Source of the DNA: an uncultured Lachnospiraceae bacterium
GTDB taxonomy: Bacteria; Bacillota; Clostridia; Lachnospirales; Lachnospiraceae
DNA: 50,333 nucleotides
Direction: 5' to 3'
NCBI GenBank assembly: GCA_949738465.1
Contig: CATJBQ010000230.1
Coordinates: forward strand, 1 to 50,333
Shown here: positions 9,574 to 17,806 of the stretch, piece after piece
Layout: the number at the start of each line of letters is the position of its first letter
Position numbering within the stretch: position 1 is the first letter of the stretch
The notes under the pieces: generated by a model
What the model was told of the DNA's origin: nothing
Seen by the model: the letters and a program-made list of their open reading frames with translations, nothing else
Databases searched by the model: none
Program-made: the position numbers and the translations under genes

Positions 9574-11247
9574 TTAGAAGGGGCTGCGGAATTCCAGCTT
9601 CACTTCGTCTCCCACCCGCTGGATGGTCTGGAATTTTCCGTTCAGAAGGAGATTGGTATAGGTATAATCCACACGCTTATGCATCCCTCTGGTTTCCTTC
9701 CGGTTCCGTGCCATAATCATCAGGGCCTCGCCCACCTCCATCAAGTCCAGGGTCTCCAGGACGCGCATGAACTCATGGGAATTGGTGGCGTACAGGTGCT
9801 TTAAGGATTCCTCCTTCAAGGTTGCCAGATACGCCAGGCCGGCGGCGAACAATGACTCGGAGCGGACGTTGGCTCCGGCATAGTCGTTCATGATGTTTTG
9901 CAGGGTCGCGCCGGCTTCCTTCCAGTGAGCTCCGGATTCCCGCTCCAGAATCTCGCTGTAAAAGGCGATTTTCTCGGCGATCAGCGGATGATTTTCTACG
10001 GATACCTCATCCACCGTTTTCACATAATCGGCAGCCGATTCACCGGCCACCATGCCGATGACCACAGCGCCCGCCAGGCTGCCCTTGACGTTTCCTACGC
10101 TGCCTGCGGCAAAGATGCCGGGAACATTGGACATGGCGTGGGTATCGATGTCTACGCCCTGGGAGCCGATGCCGATGTTGTAGGAACCAAATTCAATCAT
10201 TTCCTTCCGAAGGTCGATGTTCCGCTGGGCAAGCTGGTCGGTGATGGAGTCGATTCCCTCGCTGACCATAGCGGTATGCAGCATGTAATCCAGATCCTCG
10301 TCGGTGGTCTGGGTACAGTTCATGTACGTGGGCCCCTGGCCGCACTGCATCCGGTCCCGGTAAGAGCCGGGCCAGATATCCGAAGCGATATCGCCGTTTT
10401 CGCGGGAGGGCTTATCCTGGTAGGGGGTGATGCAGGTTCCGTTGATGTCGCTGGTGAGGCCGATCCAGGTACCCTTGCCGCCCCGGGCAAAATAGCGGGG
10501 GCCGGCGTGACCGGCAGCCATATCCAGGTTCGCAAGCTTTACGCCGGCCCTGAGGGCCATGGCGTGGCCGGCTCCGGTATTGGCCGGGCAGCCGCAGTCG
10601 TTAAACATATACTGGGGAGTGATGCCCGGATAGAGCCGGGAAGCGCCGCCGGTGGCCAGCAGCACCGCTTTGGCCTGGAAAATCACAACCTCCGGCTGGG
10701 TGTCGGAAATATCGATACCGATGGCGCCCACCACACGGCCCTGGTCAAGAAGCAGCTCATTGACCACCATCTTGTTCATAATCTTGACGCCCTTGGCCTT
10801 GGCTTCCTTTGTCAGAGCCATTTTCTGGTTGGTTCCGTCGTACTTCAAATGGTATCTCTGGTTTCCGGGCACCGAATGTCCCTCAAAGTTCCATTTTCCC
10901 GTGGGCCGCATGTTGATGCCGATGGCCTCCCACTTCTGTACCACCTCGAAGCTTCTGGAAACCCACAGCCGCAGCATGGTGGGATCCTGGAAGGGGCCGC
11001 CGTCCATGGTCATATCAATCTGGCGGATCACCAGTTCAAAATCATCGCCGTGGCATTCCGGAATATAGCAGGCAAAATGGTCGTTGCCGTTGGCGCCGCT
11101 TCCGGACCGGCGGGTATCGGCCTTTTCCGCGATCACCACGTCGATGCCCTTTTCGCCGGCAGCGATGGCCGCCTGCATACCGGCAGAACCGCCGCCGACA
11201 ATGAGAAAATCAGTTTTTATAATCTCGTTTCTAATTTTAATCGACAT
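9574..11247 (-). CDS. FAD-dependent oxidoreductase, AprA/fumarate reductase flavoprotein-like
   Basis: FLIVGGGSAGMQAAIAAGEKGIDVVIAEKAD; GNDHFACYIPE; C-terminal NVPGIFAAGSVGNVKGSLAGAVVIGMVAGESAA. Confidence 0.85.
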   Translation of the reverse strand: MSIKIRNEIIKTDFLIVGGGSAGMQAAIAAGEKGIDVVIAEKADTRRSGSGANGNDHFACYIPECHGDDFELVIRQIDMTMDGGPFQDPTMLRLWVSRSFEVVQKWEAIGINMRPTGKWNFEGHSVPGNQRYHLKYDGTNQKMALTKEAKAKGVKIMNKMVVNELLLDQGRVVGAIGIDISDTQPEVVIFQAKAVLLATGGASRLYPGITPQYMFNDCGCPANTGAGHAMALRAGVKLANLDMAAGHAGPRYFARGGKGTWIGLTSDINGTCITPYQDKPSRENGDIASDIWPGSYRDRMQCGQGPTYMNCTQTTDEDLDYMLHTAMVSEGIDSITDQLAQRNIDLRKEMIEFGSYNIGIGSQGVDIDTHAMSNVPGIFAAGSVGNVKGSLAGAVVIGMVAGESAADYVKTVDEVSVENHPLIAEKIAFYSEILERESGAHWKEAGATLQNIMNDYAGANVRSESLFAAGLAYLATLKEESLKHLYATNSHEFMRVLETLDLMEVGEALMIMARNRKETRGMHKRVDYTYTNLLLNGKFQTIQRVGDEVKLEFRSPF

Positions 11248-11248
11248 T

Positions 11249-11473
11249 TTATTTTCCTCCCAAAGGTTTCATGTTTAACATCAGGTGGGACAGGGGATAA
11301 CGCATCGTGATCGCGTTTTTGGGGCAGTCCTTCTCGCAGGCCCGGCAGTGCCAGCATTCGTCCGGGTATTTCACGACGGCCTCCTTATGTTCCATTTTGA
11401 TAACGTCCACCGGGCAGATCTGGGCACAGTAGCCGCAGGAGACACATTTTTTCTTATTAATAATGGGTGGCAT
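11249..11473 (-). CDS. 4Fe-4S dicluster ferredoxin, AprB-like
   Basis: CVSCGYCAQICPVDVIK...CWHCRACEKDCPKNAI. Confidence 0.9.
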   Translation of the reverse strand: MPPIINKKKCVSCGYCAQICPVDVIKMEHKEAVVKYPDECWHCRACEKDCPKNAITMRYPLSHLMLNMKPLGGK

Positions 11474-11514
11474 TGGGCATTTCCTCCTTTTCTTTGCTAA
11501 AATTAAGATAAGAT

Positions 11515-12381
11515 TTAACCTTTTACGGCGCCTGCCGTAATACCGCGGACAAAGTACTCCTGGAAGAACGGGTAGGCGATAATGATGGGGAGAGCGCCAA
11601 TTACGGCCGCGGCCATACGGGCTGTTTCCGTGGGCAGGGACGCCCCGCCGCCGGAGCCCTGCATCAGATACTGGGAGCTCTCGTTGATGGCATTCAGGAT
11701 ACTCTGGATGCTGTAAAGCTTCTGGTCGTCGATATAGTACATGGCGTTCTGCCAGTCGTTCCAGTAATTCACACCCACCAGCAGCGCCAGGGTGGCGATG
11801 ATGGGCTTTGATAAGGGCATTACGATCTTGATAAAAATGCCGAACTCGGAGGTTCCGTCAATTCGGGCCGCCTCCACCAGCTCCTCGGGGATGTTGGAGT
11901 TAAAATAATTCTTTACCATGATGATGAAAAATGCATTTGTCAGAAGGTTCGGTATAATCAGGGCCCACAGGGTATTTTTGATATGGAACACCTGGGAGTA
12001 CATGATGTATGTGGAAACAATACCGCCGTTGAACAGCATGGTAAAAATTATAATAAAATTAAACAATTTCCCGCAGGGCAGCTTTGGCCGGGAGAGCATG
12101 TAGGCCAGCATCATTGTAATCACCAGGCAGAGCAGCACGCCGATCACCGTGACGGCGATGGTAATCAGATAGCCCCGGCCGAAGATCTGCCATTTCTGAA
12201 GGAGAAACTGGTAGGCGCTTAAGGACCATTTTTTCGGGATAAAGGAATACCCGTTTTTTACCGCATAGCTCTCCTCTGACAGGGAGGCAGTGACCAGCAG
12301 CCAGAAAGGTGCGATACAAAGAATCGAACCAAAAATCAGGAAAGCATGGGATAATGCTAAAAATTTCTTATGACCTCTCAT
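11515..12381 (-). CDS. carbohydrate ABC transporter permease (LplC/YtcP-like)
   Basis: EELVEAARIDGTSEFGIFIKIVMPLSKPIIATLALL permease loop; PFFQEYFVRGITAGAVKG C-terminus. Confidence 0.9.
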   Translation of the reverse strand: MRGHKKFLALSHAFLIFGSILCIAPFWLLVTASLSEESYAVKNGYSFIPKKWSLSAYQFLLQKWQIFGRGYLITIAVTVIGVLLCLVITMMLAYMLSRPKLPCGKLFNFIIIFTMLFNGGIVSTYIMYSQVFHIKNTLWALIIPNLLTNAFFIIMVKNYFNSNIPEELVEAARIDGTSEFGIFIKIVMPLSKPIIATLALLVGVNYWNDWQNAMYYIDDQKLYSIQSILNAINESSQYLMQGSGGGASLPTETARMAAAVIGALPIIIAYPFFQEYFVRGITAGAVKG

Positions 12382-12396
12382 CTTATTTTACCTCCG

Positions 12397-13332
12397 TCAG
12401 AATAATGCGTCTTCCGAACTTGATTTCCGGATTACATAGTTGAAGATGATAATTGTAACGAAGCAGACAATGGACTGATAAAATGCGGCAGCCGAGGACA
12501 AGCCGATATTGCCGTCCTGTAGTAAGGCCCGGAATACATAGGTATCGATGGTATCCGTCACATTGTACAAAAGTCCCTGATTTCTGGGGATCTGGTAAAA
12601 CAGGCCAAAGTCTGAACGGAAGATATTTCCAACAGACATGGTAGCAACCATAATGGTGGTGGGCTTCAGCAAGGGCAGGGTGACATAGTGGATCTGCTTC
12701 CACTTGGAGGCTCCGTCCAGCTCCGCCGCCTCATAATATGTATCATCGATTCCCACCAGGGTAGCCAGAAACAGGATGCTCCCGTAGCCCACCTGCCGCC
12801 AGAGATACACGAAGGTAAGGATAAAGGGCCAGTACTGCTTTGACATATAAAAAGTAATGGACGGCTTTCCCAAGGCATTCAGCAGACTGTTAATCAGACC
12901 GGTGCGGTCGCCTAAGAATGCATAGGCCAGGTAGGAAACAACTACCATGGACATCAGATAGGGAAGCAGAATCACCGTCTGGTAAAATTTCTTCGACCGC
13001 TTGCTCCGCACCTCGTTCAGGAAGATTGCAACAGCGATTCCCAGGATGATTTTTAAAATGATAAATGCAATGTTATAAGCCAGGGTGTTCCGGGTAATGA
13101 TCCAGGCGGCGTCGTTTTTAAACAGATATTCGAAATTCTTGAAGCCGCACCATTCGCTTCCGGTGATTCCCAGAGAGTAATTGTAATTTTTAAACGCGAT
13201 GATCAGTCCGTATAACGGAACGTAGTTGTTGATGATCAGATAGATTAATCCGGGCAGTCCCATCAGAATAATCGGGACCCACTTTCTATATTGCAGGTTA
13301 CGTTTTTTTCTGCCAGCGCTCTTTGCCTGCAT
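12397..13332 (-). CDS. carbohydrate ABC transporter permease (LplB/YteP-like)
   Basis: YYEAAELDGASKWKQIHYVTLPLLKPT permease motif. Confidence 0.9.
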   Translation of the reverse strand: MQAKSAGRKKRNLQYRKWVPIILMGLPGLIYLIINNYVPLYGLIIAFKNYNYSLGITGSEWCGFKNFEYLFKNDAAWIITRNTLAYNIAFIILKIILGIAVAIFLNEVRSKRSKKFYQTVILLPYLMSMVVVSYLAYAFLGDRTGLINSLLNALGKPSITFYMSKQYWPFILTFVYLWRQVGYGSILFLATLVGIDDTYYEAAELDGASKWKQIHYVTLPLLKPTTIMVATMSVGNIFRSDFGLFYQIPRNQGLLYNVTDTIDTYVFRALLQDGNIGLSSAAAFYQSIVCFVTIIIFNYVIRKSSSEDALF

Positions 13333-13354
13333 GGAATCGTCCTCCTTATCTTTT

Positions 13355-13392
13355 AAATACGGAGATATTTCAGTTGAAACATCTCCGTATTT
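13355..13392 (-). repeat. inverted repeat in SBP-permease intergenic region
   Basis: AAATACGGAGAT / ATCTCCGTATTT, 12-bp perfect arms with additional pairing inside. Confidence 0.85.
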
Positions 13393-13405
13393 TCATAAAA
13401 TCCGA

Positions 13406-15001
13406 TTAGTTTTGCGTAGCCAGCCAGTCATTCAACTGCTTCTGGTTTTCCTCGATGATCTTGTCCATGCCGGCTGCTTCCAGTTCAGCCGTAAACTGGG
13501 GGATCATTTCTTCCGGATCCACAATGCCGCACTCTAAGGCAGGCGCATACTTGTTGATAATTGCGGTCACAGCGGAAATCTCTGTGGATACATTGGTGGT
13601 GTCAAAGGTATAGCCAAGGTACTTGGAGGCTTTTGCGTTGCCAAATGCAAACTTGGAAACAGTCTCGGTAAACTCGTCGGTCAGCGGCTCCCTTACGTAA
13701 ATGTTCATGTTATCGCAGGGAATGCCCAGGAAGTTACCATAACCGCAGGTGCTGGGATCAACGCCTTCCGGATAGCCGATTACGTTGCTGCCTTCCGTTG
13801 TGGTGTAATGTACGCCTTCAATACCAAAGTTCATCAGGTTAATAAAATCAGTGTCGCTGTAAAGCAGCTCTAAGAACTTGATGGCCTTCTCCGGATTCTC
13901 ACAGGTTGCGGAGATACCGTAGCTCATGGCGGTTACGTTTGCAGACTGGATGATAATGTCGCTGGTGGGGATCACGCCAAGTGTCTTGCCGGTGGTACGG
14001 TTCAGGTTACCTTCGTTCATACCGGAGCCGTGGTTGTTAAGAATACCAAACACCATGCCCTGCTTTAAGGAATCTGTGGTAGTATAGCCGTTGCTGATGG
14101 AATCCGGTACGCAGTATCCCTTCTCATACCAGTCTCTGTGCATTTTACATTTTTCCATATAGAGATCGGAGGAATAAAGGTTTACAATGGTGTCGGTGGT
14201 GTCGTCATTCATGATGACGCCGTAGGAGAAGAAGGACTTATCTCCCAGACAGTCAAAGGCATATCCGGTAGATGTGGCTTCCGCCTTGCATCCGTCGCCC
14301 AAAGAGATTCCGTATGCGTCCATGCCGCTGTCCTTGATCTGGGAAAAGAGTGCGTCCCAGTCCTCGGCTGTCTCAAGCTTGTCGGGAAGCTTGATATTGT
14401 ACTGTTCTGCAAGCTCTTTGTCATAATAGAAGGCTGTCTCGATGCCGGCCGCTGTTACGCCGGGAACCGCATAGATTTCGCCTTTGTATTTGCAGGCTTC
14501 GATCACGCCCTCGGTGGCCTTTGAGAGGATCTCGGAATTCTCCACATATTCGGTGATAGGCATCAGGGAACCTTCTGCGGCCAGCTTGGCGGGATAGGTG
14601 GTCAGACCGGTGCAGACAAGATCCATCTGCTCACCGCCGGAAATCATCAGACCCAGCTTGGTACCCATCTCACCGATCGGTACGGTCAGGAACTCAACCT
14701 CTACGCCGATTTCCGGAATGGTACGCTCATTGACCTTATCCTGTACCATCTTAATGTCGGGGTCGTCAAAACCAAAGTTTACAATTTCCATGACCATGTG
14801 ATAAACTTCGCCGGAATCGGCATTGCCATTGTCGCCAGAGCCCGCTGCGTCATCTTTAGGGGTCTCCGTATTGCCGGCAGAATCGCCATCCTCCGTCTGG
14901 TTTCCGGCGTCGGTTTTGTCGGTTGCGCTGTCGCCGCACCCGGCCAGCAGACCGGTGGTCATACCCAGTGCCAATAAAACTGCAATCCATTTCTTTTTCA
15001 T
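13406..15001 (-). CDS. ABC transporter extracellular solute-binding lipoprotein
   Basis: Lipobox LLAGCGDS; acidic linker; SBP-like body; directly upstream of two permeases. Confidence 0.9.
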   Translation of the reverse strand: MKKKWIAVLLALGMTTGLLAGCGDSATDKTDAGNQTEDGDSAGNTETPKDDAAGSGDNGNADSGEVYHMVMEIVNFGFDDPDIKMVQDKVNERTIPEIGVEVEFLTVPIGEMGTKLGLMISGGEQMDLVCTGLTTYPAKLAAEGSLMPITEYVENSEILSKATEGVIEACKYKGEIYAVPGVTAAGIETAFYYDKELAEQYNIKLPDKLETAEDWDALFSQIKDSGMDAYGISLGDGCKAEATSTGYAFDCLGDKSFFSYGVIMNDDTTDTIVNLYSSDLYMEKCKMHRDWYEKGYCVPDSISNGYTTTDSLKQGMVFGILNNHGSGMNEGNLNRTTGKTLGVIPTSDIIIQSANVTAMSYGISATCENPEKAIKFLELLYSDTDFINLMNFGIEGVHYTTTEGSNVIGYPEGVDPSTCGYGNFLGIPCDNMNIYVREPLTDEFTETVSKFAFGNAKASKYLGYTFDTTNVSTEISAVTAIINKYAPALECGIVDPEEMIPQFTAELEAAGMDKIIEENQKQLNDWLATQN

Positions 15002-15104
15002 AACAAAATTCTCCTTCCTGTTTCGTTTTCTTTGATGTGCTTATTCTAGCAATTCTTACGAAACAAAAAAAGGAGAATAATGACGTGGGCTTGGATAAAA
15101 ATGA

Positions 15105-15890
15105 CTAGTCTCTCTTTTTGGTGCGGAAATAGCTGGGGCTGTAGCCGGTTTCCTTTTTGAATACCCTGGTAAAATAGGCGTAATCGGAGTAGCCCACCAT
15201 GTGGGCGATTTCCTGGATGGAGAGATTGGTTTCCTCCAGAATCTTTTTCGCCAGCTCCAGCCGCGTGCTTGTGATGTATTCCACGATGGACATATCGGTT
15301 TTTTTCTTAAAGGTCCGCATCAGGTACTGGGGGTTAAAGTGAAGGGCCCCGGCAATATCGCTGACGGTAATGTTATCTACCAGATGTTCCCGGACATACT
15401 TTTTCACTTCCAGCTCCACATCCCGCTTTTCGTCGGACAGGGGAGCCTTCAGGATGGTTTCGGGCGTATTCTTCTCCCAGTCCCTGGCAGAGGTCATTTC
15501 AATGACGCCGTCGGACAGCTCCATCTTGCCGATCAGCCCGGTAAGCACACGGACAAATTCCTCGTAGCGGATGGGCTTTAGGATATAATCGTAGCAGCGG
15601 AGCTGGATTGCTTTTCGCATATAATCGAATTCCGGGTGGCAGGTCAGGAAAATGCAGTTGATCTGCCGGTGGTTTTTCCGGAACCATTCCAGAAGCTGGA
15701 TGCCGTTTCCGCCGGGCATCTCAATGTCGCAGATCATAATCTCGATTTTTTCCTGATCCACATACCGGATGGCCTCCGCCATGCCGCAGGCCTTAAAAAC
15801 CTTGCGGATCCCGCATTTGCGCCAGTCGATATTCCGTTCCAGCGCGTCAATGGTTCTGGGTTCATCATCTACAAGCAGTACATTATACAT
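15105..15890 (-). CDS. response regulator with AraC-type DNA-binding domain (YesN-like)
   Basis: VLLVDDEPRT...MICDIEMPGGNGIQLL...ILKPIRYEEF; C-terminal SIQEIAHMVGYSDYAYFTRVFKKETGYSPSYFR. Confidence 0.95.
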   Translation of the reverse strand: MYNVLLVDDEPRTIDALERNIDWRKCGIRKVFKACGMAEAIRYVDQEKIEIMICDIEMPGGNGIQLLEWFRKNHRQINCIFLTCHPEFDYMRKAIQLRCYDYILKPIRYEEFVRVLTGLIGKMELSDGVIEMTSARDWEKNTPETILKAPLSDEKRDVELEVKKYVREHLVDNITVSDIAGALHFNPQYLMRTFKKKTDMSIVEYITSTRLELAKKILEETNLSIQEIAHMVGYSDYAYFTRVFKKETGYSPSYFRTKKRD

Positions 15891-15907
15891 CTATGGTCAC
15901 CGGCCTT

Positions 15908-17611
15908 TCATGAATGTGTATCCTTTTTCAGGATGGGAAGGTAAAGTTCAACTACGGCTCCGCCGGATAAGGCATTGCGGAAGCGGACCGTCTCGGTTCT
16001 GTCATATAAAAGGTCCATACGCTCAATGGCATTTTCGATGCCCACGCCCAGGCCTTCCTGATGCTCCCGCGTTTCCAGAAAATGGGCAAGCTTCTGCATG
16101 GTCGCTTCGTCGTAGCCGCTGCCGGTATCCGCGATCATGAGCTTCAGCCGGTCATCTTCGATGCTGGCAAGGACGAAGATATAGAGGATCCCCCGGGTAT
16201 GCAGGGCGTATTTGATACTGTTCTCCACAAAGGTCTGGATAATCAGGGGCGGGATCTGCAGCCTGGCCGTCTCGATTTCCCATTCCACGATAAACTCAAA
16301 GCCGTCCATGTACCGTTCCTTTTGAATGTACAAATAATTCTGGACATGGTGCATTTCCTGCTCCAGATCCAGGAAATTAACTCTTAAATTAACAATATAG
16401 CGGAAGTAATCCGTCAGATGGAGCACCATTTTTTTCACCAGGTCGAATTCGGTCACATCGTAGGTATAGATGATGTTGAGGGCGTTGAGGATGAAATGGG
16501 GCCGGATCTGCTGGCTGATATACTTTAATTCGATCTGCTGTTCCCGGATCTTGGATTCGTACAGCTTAAAGCCCAATTCGTTGATCTCGTCCATCATTTC
16601 ATTAAAACGGCGGATCAGCCGGTCAATTTCATCGGTTTTTTTCTGGACCGGATGCTCGATGCGGTAGTCCATATTGCCCTCGCCGATCATGGTCATGGCG
16701 TCGTCGATGGCCCGTAAGGGCCTTGCTATTTTTTTCTGGAGCCAGGATATGATCAGGGGTACGCAGAGCAAGGTGAGGACCAGCAGCACAAAAATTACCC
16801 GGATTCCAATGGGAAAGGAAGTGATAAGCTGCTTTCGCGGGATCAGGATCCCCATGTGAATGGAATTGTCCTTGCCTCTGGCAATCTTATTATAATAGGT
16901 CAGATCTTCCACCCGGAGGGTGCTGTCGTCGGAGGTTTCTTCTGCAATCGCCTGGTTCAGCGCCGGGTCGGGGAGGGTATTGTTCATTTGCTGGTCGCAG
17001 AAATAGACCCTGCCCAGGTAGGCGTCGTCTGACAGACGCAATTGCCGTTCCAGGTCGGAAACGGGAATCCAGGCGGCGGCCAGGAGCTTTCCGTATTTAT
17101 AGACATTGAGCAGATAATAGTGGTTGTGGACCTGCACCACCTTCCAGGTATTGTAGTCCCCGGTCTGGCGGGAAATCCGCTCACGCAGATATTGGTGCAT
17201 CTCAAAGTTGCTGACGCCGCGGAACATGAAGTGGTCGATGTTTTCATAATAGATCATAATTCCCTGGAGGTCCTGGTGGACGCTTACGTTCATGGTCATC
17301 CAGGCTGACGCCTCGCTTTCATAGATGGCGTATTTCTTCTGGGCGGTGCCCGGCCGGAAGCTTGCCAGCAGCTGGTTTGCCTCGTTGCTGTCCCAATATT
17401 CCCAGAAGGAGCTGTCAATCTGTTCCATCTGATACGCGAGCTGGTTCTGGGAGATCTGGACAGAGCTTAAGTTGCTGTTTAAGATTTCGTTTTTCATATG
17501 GATGTATACAAAGAAGCATGCCACAAAGGATACAACGGTAAATAACCCCATGACAGACATGGGCAAAATCACAATTTTTTTGACAACGGACCGGAATCGC
17601 TCTTTTTCCAT
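15908..17611 (-). CDS. sensor histidine kinase (YesM family)
   Basis: HAMP-like LRAIDDAMTMIGEGNMDYRI; LKYISQQIRPHFILNALNIIY; VENSIKYAL...DTGSGYDE. Confidence 0.95.
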   Translation of the reverse strand: MEKERFRSVVKKIVILPMSVMGLFTVVSFVACFFVYIHMKNEILNSNLSSVQISQNQLAYQMEQIDSSFWEYWDSNEANQLLASFRPGTAQKKYAIYESEASAWMTMNVSVHQDLQGIMIYYENIDHFMFRGVSNFEMHQYLRERISRQTGDYNTWKVVQVHNHYYLLNVYKYGKLLAAAWIPVSDLERQLRLSDDAYLGRVYFCDQQMNNTLPDPALNQAIAEETSDDSTLRVEDLTYYNKIARGKDNSIHMGILIPRKQLITSFPIGIRVIFVLLVLTLLCVPLIISWLQKKIARPLRAIDDAMTMIGEGNMDYRIEHPVQKKTDEIDRLIRRFNEMMDEINELGFKLYESKIREQQIELKYISQQIRPHFILNALNIIYTYDVTEFDLVKKMVLHLTDYFRYIVNLRVNFLDLEQEMHHVQNYLYIQKERYMDGFEFIVEWEIETARLQIPPLIIQTFVENSIKYALHTRGILYIFVLASIEDDRLKLMIADTGSGYDEATMQKLAHFLETREHQEGLGVGIENAIERMDLLYDRTETVRFRNALSGGAVVELYLPILKKDTHS

Positions 17612-17654
17612 GAAAGCTGCCCCCCTTCAGGCTGATGGTGTGTTGCAGGTATGG

Positions 17655-17683
17655 ATTATAGCATAGATCGGGGATTTTGTAAA
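17655..17683 (-). promoter_or_regulatory. promoter of the histidine kinase-led operon
   Basis: On the minus strand: TTTACA, N17, TATAAT upstream of the ATG at 17611. Confidence 0.65.
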
Positions 17684-17763
17684 ATATTTTCCATATTTTC
17701 CATATTGTCATTTTTTTCACATTATTTATCACGATTTTCCTATCTTCAAAAGAATTTCTCTGG

Positions 17764-17769
17764 TATAAT
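17764..17769 (+). promoter_or_regulatory. extended -10 TGGTATAAT of the divergent glycosidase gene
   Basis: TGG-TATAAT 38 nt before the ATG at 17807; -35 weak. Confidence 0.5.
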
Positions 17770-17806
17770 GATTAGGAATATATTATATAGAAAGAAGGGG
17801 TATTCT

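Noticed and set aside
9898-11310. 470-aa plus-strand ORF opposite the AprA-like gene
   Set aside because: Antisense shadow; the minus frame encodes a clear FAD-binding protein.
9574-11473. Dissimilatory sulfate reduction locus
   Set aside because: Only AprAB-like genes are present; no sat, dsr or qmo genes in the window, and the context is a sugar-type ABC operon.
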